From assembly GCA_020137815.1 (NCBI GenBank), contig CM035357.1:5254496-5318495 (forward strand): 64,000 bases of DNA, in the 5' to 3' direction. Shown here piece by piece: positions 57,301-64,000 of this stretch. Each line of letters begins with the position of its first letter. Positions within the stretch are counted from its first letter, which is position 1. This stretch comes from Hormiphora californensis. Lineage: Eukaryota; Ctenophora; Tentaculata; Cydippida; Pleurobrachiidae. A program made the position numbers and the translations under genes. The notes beneath the pieces were generated by a model. The model did not search any database and was not told the DNA's origin. It was given only the letters and a program-made list of their open reading frames with translations.

Positions 57301-57479
57301 CTGACAGCTGTGCATGGTGGCTGTAAAATAGATAATATCCAGTGGATACTGGATATTCTGCTTCCACGCTGGTCGACATTTCCACTGCGCCGCGCAGCGA
57401 TCACGCGTGAAAAGAGTGCTGATGATTGGGCGCTTTGCATAACGTTAACGCGCGCAAAACTAGCGACACAAACCAAGCG

Positions 57480-58324
57480 GTGAGAATAAAACGGACCCTT
57501 GCATTTTATTTCCTACACTCACACCCTTCTAAACATGATTAATTCACATGGACCTCTCTCTCACTAAACAAATAAAACTCGGCTGTTTTTTTCTAGAAAG
57601 TTAAACACGCAAAATCAGTAAAACAGATTACGATAAAGACAGAGAGTGTACAGTGTGAGAATCAAGAAAGTAAGTATATATGTGAAGATATATATATCCA
57701 CTATCACTAAAAGAGAAAAAAGATAGAGATAGTATATTAGTGTGACTGCTGATAAATATCCGGGTATAAAATAAAGGAACTACACACTCAGAAATCAGTG
57801 AAATGTTTGCCCTATCTCGGGACATCAGCTGCTGCTTTGAAAACATATCAGACTCAGATTAATCTTGATGTTACCCACACAGTGTATAATTAGTGGGACA
57901 AGATATATTCTGAATGTATATTCAGTGTCTATATTGTTAGTCTGTAACTCGCACGTGATTGAAGGGAAATACACCAAATCGGCCGTTAGATTCGCCCTCC
58001 CAAAGACCGTTCTCGTTCTGTTTCGTTACTTTTATAAAATCTCCAGCCTGAGAGAGGGAGAGTTAAAGACATGGAAAGAGCGAGGGAGGGAGAGGGAGAC
58101 AGAGGGAGAGAGTTAGAGAGACAGAGACATGGAGAAATGCGGAAACATATGTAAAGGCGGTGTTGTGTGTGAGAAAAGAGAGCGCTGTTTCAATAATTTT
58201 AGAAATAATTTAGACGCAACTTTAATGATTTAGGCAAGCAAGAATTCCTGTCTAAAATTAAACATTACAGAGAATTACTGGAATCACTGAACTAGGATGG
58301 TAAACGGATAATCTCAAAAAGGAA

Positions 58325-58370
<46 letters not shown>

Positions 58371-58460
58371 AGTTGGTCCACCTGCCACCACCTCCAATCG
58401 GTTTCCCCCGGGCAACGGGGTCACACGGAGTACCTTTTTCCCCATCCCCTTTTCCCCCTG
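57480..58460. other. Intergenic stretch with a (GA)n tract at 58327-58366
   Basis: AT-rich, no supported gene. Confidence 0.5.
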
Positions 58461-58471
58461 TTCGATTTCCA

Positions 58472-58681
58472 GGTCCGTGTGGCCGCGGCTGAGCGTGGCT
58501 GTGTATCAGAAATACGGAAAAAAATCAGAAAATACAAAATACAAAAACATCTTGGCAAGGCGGCCCACAGTGTATCAACGCCAACTATTATGTTCCTACC
58601 CCGCCTTCTCCGGCTTAGGGTTACCCGTGGAACAGGCACCTTCCAGCCACCTGTGGACCTCCAATGCCCCTTTATCTACTA
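58472..58681 (+). CDS. Weak candidate exon of unknown gene
   Basis: After GTTCGATTTCCAG the frame is open: VRVAAAERGCVSEIRKKIRK, YKIQKHLGKAAHSVSTPT, ending at a stop near 58681. Basic, no recognised domain. An AATAAA lies at 59331. Could equally be chance. Confidence 0.25.
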
Positions 58682-58734
58682 ACCCGCTAACAAAGGGGTG
58701 ATGAGGCGAACCCATTTTCATTTTGTGATAGGTT

Positions 58735-59235
58735 CTACAGGAGATGATTCTTTGAACGGGGTGGCTGGGGATCCTTGGGGAAAGGGGGGGTTCAGTTGTT
58801 TATGGAGCGGGGTCAGGGTGTCCTACGGATTGGGGTCACTCCTTACTGGAAAGGGGGGTGTCTTATATGGGCGGGGTAAACTGTCTTACTGGAACGGGGG
58901 GGTCGGGTGTCTTCTCGGAACGGGTCAGGCGGTCTTTTTTTGGAGCGGGGTCAGCTGTCTTTAGGACGGGGTCAGCTGGCCTATGGAGGGGGTCAGCTGG
59001 GCTTCTCTGAGCGGGGTGCGGCGTGGGGGTGGCTGTCTTTTCTGGAGCGGGGTGCTGTCTTACTGGAGAGGGTCTGTCTTTACTGGAACGGGGTCGCTTC
59101 TTACTGGAACGGGGTCAGCTGTCTTTCTGGAGCGGGGCGTCTCCTGGAACGGGGGCAGGTCTTACTGGAAGAGGGTCACTGTCCCTTGGGGGGTCTTCCC
59201 TCGACGGGGAGTTCCCGTACGGGGTCAGCTGGTTC
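58735..59235. repeat. Degenerate minisatellite, about 23-bp unit
   Basis: Repeated variants of TGGAACGGGGTCAGCTGTCT with T, A and C spacers and variable G runs. The apparent open frames here are a product of the repeat. Confidence 0.8.
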
Positions 59236-59469
59236 TGAGCCCCAATGTCATATGTCCCATCCGGTTTACTCTTAATTATGTAATTACTGACCCTAAAATG
59301 GAGTTAATTGTGTAATTACTGTTACAAATTCAATAAAGTTGTAAGAGACTAAATGATCGTTATTTTTTACATATGTATTAATATGGTTAAGGAATTTTTT
59401 TTTAAATGGCAATTGCTCCAACGTTCTGAGACACTATCCAATGTTGTGAGACACTAATCCTTGACAAAC

Positions 59470-59601
59470 CTGTTATTTTCACTGACACAAAGCACAAAAT
59501 CTCCCTTGCAGGTGCTGCTATCCCGAACTAGATACAATCCTGGTTCTTTCCCTTGTAGCAGCTCATTCGTTACAGCCCTTGAGATCTTCCCAATATACCA
59601 C
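59470..59601 (-). CDS. CRK-like SH2 domain exon (orphan)
   Basis: A 132-nt minus-strand exon between CCCACCCAG and donor GTTTGT. It encodes WYIGKISRAVTNELLQGKEP, GLYLVRDSSTCKGDFVLC and VSENNR. This is the first half of an SH2 domain, with the phosphotyrosine-binding Arg in LVRDSS and the WYxGxxSR start; SENxR is very close to CRK/CRKL. CRK adaptors link tyrosine-phosphorylated proteins to GEFs. I found neither the second half of the SH2 nor SH3 exons at lower coordinates (57,100-59,450), where they should follow, so it may be a pseudo-exon or an unfinished gene. Confidence 0.75.
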
Positions 59602-59781
59602 CTGGGTGGGGAGGAAGGGAGGTGGCTAGTAAGGGGTGTCCTGGAGCTGGGAAGAGTTAGTAAATGGTGTCCTGGGAGGAAGGGGGTTAGTAAAGAGTTG
59701 ATCAAATAGGGAGGGGTTAGGGGTTTTGAAATCGTGAGTGGGGAAAATATAGTGAATGGGATCCACACATCTCAATAAATA

Positions 59782-61754
59782 CCGCGTGGGCCAATAAAAA
59801 GGGAGGGTCTTAAATCTTAGATTTCTCCGGCACCTTAGTTCCAGTGGTTCTGAAATTTTGACACAATGTTGTTGAGCTTATGCCAGATATGTGTACAGAG
59901 TTTCAAGTCCAAAAATGAAAAAAATTCATTAATGAACCTAAATGCATGTGTTTAGGCCAATGTAGGTTTTCTCTATTCGGTTTTTTTCGTTTTTAGGGAC
60001 TTCGTTTGCACTCCACACCGGATATGTGATACTGGGTACAACAAAGGACATTCGAGAGCTATTGCAATCTTGCTAACATGATTTTGTCACACCCTGATGA
60101 CGTTTTTTCTTGCTTACATGGAGGTCACATGACGCTTGTTGTTACCAATCAGTATAGGCAATGGTAAGCTTCCATTAGCAAGGTTTCGATTTAGTAATGT
60201 CTCAACTAACGGTTAATTTATGAACTATCGGTTTGATGTTAATTTATACAGTTATTAACGAAAAATTAAAAATTTTTAAAAAAATCGGAAATTTAAAAAA
60301 AAAATTTAAAAAAAATTAAACAGTTTTTCATACCAGAATGAACTTAAGGCCAGAGGGGGGGGTCGACGGGTTTTTTGGGGTGTTTTTTGAGGTATACGTT
60401 ATATGAAAGCGCTGGGCAAGGCGGATCGATTAGAACAGACGTCATCGATGTTGTGCGCACCGTTTGGCCAAAATTTGGGGGTTAACATTTGGCCTATAAT
60501 GGATGTTAACCCCTATAAATCAGGATTGGTGGGGTCTAGAACATCCATCATTGTACCAAAGGCTTCGTCTTGTCTTGATACAACTTCCTGAAAAGTTTTA
60601 TGTCGTTACTCCAACTACTTCTTGATTTTTTGGGGGTTTACAAAATATGCGGAAAAAGCCCTTTTTGCCTCTAATTTTGCTCTTTTTTGGGACATCCTGC
60701 CTCACTTCCTGAAATAACGGCTAGGACTCAGACCTTGCCGTTTGGCATAGTTGTTCTAGAGACCGTGTTCTTCAAATTTGGTGTAGCGATTTTTGATTAA
60801 GGCCCCCGTTCAAAAATTATAGGGGTTTACATAAAATTTTCATGGACAAAACAAATGTTAACCCCTATAATTTTTGAACGGGGGCCTTAATCAAAAATCG
60901 CTACACCAAATTTGAAGAACACGGTCTCTAGAACAACTATGCCAAACGGCAAGGTCTGAGTCCTAGCCGTTATTTCAGGAAGTGAGGCAGGATGTCCCAA
61001 AAAAGAGCAAAATTAGAGGCAAAAAGGGCTTTTTCCGCATATTTTGTAAACCCCCAAAAAATCAAGAAGTAGTTGGAGTAACGACATAAAACTTTTCAGG
61101 AAGTTGTATCAAGACAAGACGAAGCCTTTGGTACAATGATGGATGTTCTAGACCCCACCAATCCTGATTTATAGGGGTTAACATCCATTATAGGCCAAAT
61201 GTTAACCCCCAAATTTTGGCCAAACGGTGTGCGCAACATCGATGACGTCTGTTCTAATCGATCCGCCTTGCCCAGCGCTTTCATATAACGTATACCTCAA
61301 AAAACACCCCAAAAAATCCGTCGACCCCCCCCTCTGGCCTTAAATGATTAAAGCATAACCCAGCTAGGTTTTAATTTCATCTCTACAGTGCAAATCTCTC
61401 ATTTTCAGCGAAAATATGATTTTTGAAAAAATGATCATTTTTAATTCATTAATTTCACCCACTAAACTTTATTCATTTTCAATGAAAATTCAGATTGCCA
61501 TTGATAAATGTAAATACTATTGAGTGGCTGCAATTTTGCGATCCAAATCGACTTGGAACAAGGTAAAACCTTCAATTAACTTTAAAAAAAGGAATTTAGG
61601 TTCATTAATGAATTTCTGCATTTTTGGACTTGAAACTCTGTACACATATCTGGCATAAGCTCAACAACATTGTGTCAAAATTTCAGAACCATTGGAATTA
61701 AGGTGCCGGAGAAATCTAAGATTTAAGACCCTCCCTTTTTATTGGCCCACGCGG
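59782..61754. mobile_element. Outer TA-flanked element with about 160-bp inverted ends, host of a nested palindrome
   Basis: CCGCGTGGGCCAATAAAAAG at 59782 mirrors the end near 61754, with TA on both sides. The inverted ends match for about 160 bp (including CACAATGTTGTTGAGCTTAT and GTACAGAGTTTCAAGTCCAA). The interior holds the TTAA-type palindrome at 60344. Confidence 0.85.
60344..61343. mobile_element. 1.0-kb near-perfect palindrome with TTAA termini (element P2)
   Basis: Arms of about 486 bp around a short centre (60830-60856). It begins TTAAGGCCAGAGGGGGGG and ends with the complement, the same termini as the element at 23786. It also shares internal CCCCCGTTCAAAAATTAT and AAAAATCGCTACA with it; most other sequence differs. 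The matching open frames on opposite strands (MKALGKADRLEQ) only reflect the palindrome. Confidence 0.9.
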
Positions 61755-61946
61755 TATAACTATTGAAAGATATGTCTTCCCGTTATATTGAGTTATAGTG
61801 AATGGGGAAAAGAGACAGTGTTATGAAGCCTAGTGGAGGACTCAAAGAGCAAGAGCGACACATCAAATCACATACAAAAGTGAATAGGAACCCATAAGTT
61901 AGAAACTATTTTACAAGTTTTCTCCCTCTCTCTCTCTCTCTCTAGC

Positions 61947-64000
61947 CAACGTTAGGTTCCGGAAGAACAAGGGAAGACTCTGGACTTTTCTCTCGGATGG
62001 TACTGGACGGAAAGCTACATTGGATTACATTCTCGTCCGTCGGAAATGGAGAAACAGTATAAAGGATGTGGATACGTCTGAGGCACTAAGCTCGATTGGG
62101 TCAGACCATCGACTTTTGGTGGCCAGGGTTAAGGTCACTCTCAGGAAGAGGAAATTGGCCCCAGGTCGCCCCAATCTGGACTATAGTGCTCTGAAGAAGG
62201 ACCCTGAACTGCAGGAGAGATTCTCGATAGAGGTGCGGAATAGATTTGCTGTCCTTTCACCCACCGAATGTACTGATGCCTCGGAAAGGTATGGGGGTTT
62301 GATACAGGCGGTGGAGGAAACCAGCAGGAAGCTTCTTGGGAAAAAGAGGAAGAGGATGAAGGACATTGTTGCTGAAGATTTCCGGGTGAAAAGAGCAAGG
62401 GAAGCTGTCGAGGCTGCGACGACTAGGTACCACATCTCACCTTCTGACGATACACGTTCCATTGTCAACGAAGGAAAAGAGGCACTAACCAAAGCGTACT
62501 TAGTTGTCGAAGAGGAAATCCTTGACAGAAAAATCAAAAATGTAGAACGAGCGTCACGGAATGCAAAGACGAAAGAATCATGGAGGCTTGTAGACGAAAT
62601 CTCGGGGAGGAAGGATAGACAACCTATCCAAATTGAAGGAGCGTCCCCAGAAGATCGGAAAGCCAAATGGTTCAGCCATTTCCAGTCGCTCCTCGGGACA
62701 GAACCACCGGATGAAGAAGATCAAGATATCCCGGAAGTGTTCCCCCGAGCTGATATCTACGATGGACCCTTTACGGAAGAGGAGTTTAAGAGGTCGAAAG
62801 AGCGGATTAAGGAGGACAAGGCCTATGGAAATGATGCCATCGCACCTGAGATCTTGAAGCGATGCGACCTTGACGACATTGTTCTTGCCTTTTGCAACGA
62901 TGCTTTGGACGGAAAGGGGATCCCTGAGCAGTGGACTCTGAGTAATCTTGTTCCCGTCCCTAAAAAGGGTGACCTTACTCAGCCCGGAAATTACAGAGGG
63001 ATTGCACTAACATCGATAGTGGCGAAAACTATGAACCGCATGATTCTACACCGGATTCGGCCTTACATTGAGTCAGTCCTTCTTGATTCTCAGAACGGTT
63101 TCAGGGAGGAAAGGTCTACTGTAAGCCACATCCTTACCCTCAGAAGAGCCTTTGAAGGTGCTACTGCCAAACAGCTTCCCCTGGCGGTAGCCTTTATAGA
63201 CTTTGTTAAGGCTTTTGATTCTATCAATCGGAAACGGATGATTAAGGTTCTCAGGGCCTATGGTATCCCAGGGAAGATCGTTGACCTCATCCAGTGGATG
63301 TATAGTAACACTAGAGCACAGGTGCTCACCCCGGACGGACTAACAGACATATTTGAAATAGTTGCCGGGGTGTTGCAGGGAGATACACTAGCGCCCTACC
63401 TGTTTATCATTGTGCTCGATTACTGTATGCGAACAGCACTGGAGAGGCACCCTGATATTGGATTTACACTGAAACCTGCCCGAAGTAGAAGAGTATGTGC
63501 AAAGAGAGTAACTGACACAGATTTTGCTGATGACGTTGCTCTTCTTGCTGATTCGGTGGGGGATCTTGGGGTTCTTATGCGGGAGGTGGAGAGCGCCTGT
63601 AAGGAGGTAGGGCTAGAGATAAATCGAGCTAAGACGGAATACATGGTCGAGGGAATTCCGGATCCGGATACTCTCCACAGTATCGACGGAACCCGTATCA
63701 AACTCTCAGACGACTTTAAGTATCTTGGCTCTTGGATAAGAGACTCAAAGAGGGACATCAAGGTTAGGAAGGCTAAGGCCTGGAATGCATGTCATGGGCT
63801 CAGGAACATCTGGACGTCGAAACTCAGGGACGAGATCAAAGCTAGACTTTTTGTAGCAACAGTTGAAACGGTCCTCCTGTATGGATGCGAAACCTGGACG
63901 CTTACAAAGGATATGGAGCGGAGTCTCAATGGTACCTACACCAGAATGCTGAGGATGGCACTAAATAAGAACCAGTATCTCCTCCAGATGAACAACGCCA
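61947..64000 (+). mobile_element. Non-LTR retrotransposon: end of endonuclease domain plus reverse transcriptase, partial
   Basis: One frame is open for over 2 kb to the window edge. It starts at the end of an APE-type endonuclease (RLWTFLSDGTGRKATLDYIL, SIGSDHRLLVARV). A linker follows, then the reverse transcriptase: LVPVPKKGDLTQPGNYRGIA, DSQNGFREERSTVSHI, AFIDFVKAFDSI, GVLQGDTLAPYLFIIVLDY, and the catalytic FADD in TDTDFADDVALLAD. The thumb region reads LLYGCETWTLT. The order and the C-terminal CETWTL motif place it in the jockey/RTE/CR1-like LINE group. It is 5' truncated: no start codon or endonuclease N-terminus, only a (CT)n tract ending in TAG just before. No internal stop, so this may be a recent copy. 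Confidence 0.95.

Noticed and set aside
58698-59315. Overlapping Gly/Leu/Trp-rich frames
   Set aside because: Created by the degenerate 23-bp minisatellite; open in several frames.
60403-61284. Twin 62-residue frames starting MKALGKADRLEQ
   Set aside because: Mirror images produced by the TTAA palindrome.

Overview
This window is nuclear DNA from an animal. The genes are split by GT-AG introns, they belong to metazoan families (a WNK kinase, a Golgi carbohydrate sulfotransferase, a CRK-type SH2 exon, an organic-solute-transporter-alpha relative), and the introns are full of (CT)n/(GA)n tracts and non-autonomous DNA transposons. The compact small genes and nested antisense genes suit a marine invertebrate, possibly a non-bilaterian, but the sequence alone does not fix the taxon.

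Layout. (1) 167-3366, minus strand: a seven-membrane-segment protein of the OST-alpha/TMEM184 family in about seven exons. (2) 4538-10942, plus strand: a small coiled-coil protein of about 126 residues in four exons. Its second intron carries a complete minus-strand sulfotransferase gene (7519-9363, three exons, about 500 residues). (3) 11632-56627, plus strand: one WNK (with-no-lysine) kinase gene of about 28 coding exons and 1,640-1,660 residues. It has the kinase domain, two CCT-like (PF2/OSR1_C) domains, two RFx[V/I] docking motifs for SPAK/OSR1-type kinases, and a long Gln/Pro-rich C-terminus. (4) 31953-32412, minus strand: a two-exon gene for a 110-residue secreted six-cysteine protein, nested in a WNK intron. 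(5) 59470-59601, minus strand: an orphan CRK-like SH2 exon. (6) 61947-64000, plus strand: an open non-LTR retrotransposon ORF that leaves the window.

Mobile DNA dominates the introns. Two palindromes of about 1 kb share TTAA-bounded termini (23786-24765 and 60344-61343), and the second sits inside a larger TA-flanked element. A 1.49-kb palindrome lies at 40671-42158. A 756-bp foldback element with perfect 8-bp target duplications lies at 43098-43853. Three copies of a 109-bp element have 8-bp target duplications and carry a TCACGTGA box and CCAAT motifs. Two TA-flanked families (termini GGGTAAACCGGGGC and CAGTCGGACCCCGAT) are also present. Several palindromes lie inside WNK introns, so the pre-mRNA could fold into hairpins with arms of 475 to about 700 bp.

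Two sequence-quality problems matter. The stretch 16390-20950 (a WNK intron) has abnormally inflated homopolymers and shredded reading frames, and looks like uncorrected low-quality sequence. A single surplus G at 49435-49437 breaks an otherwise continuous WNK exon. A recurring curiosity is local duplication of splice-site sequence at four separate exon edges, in three different genes.
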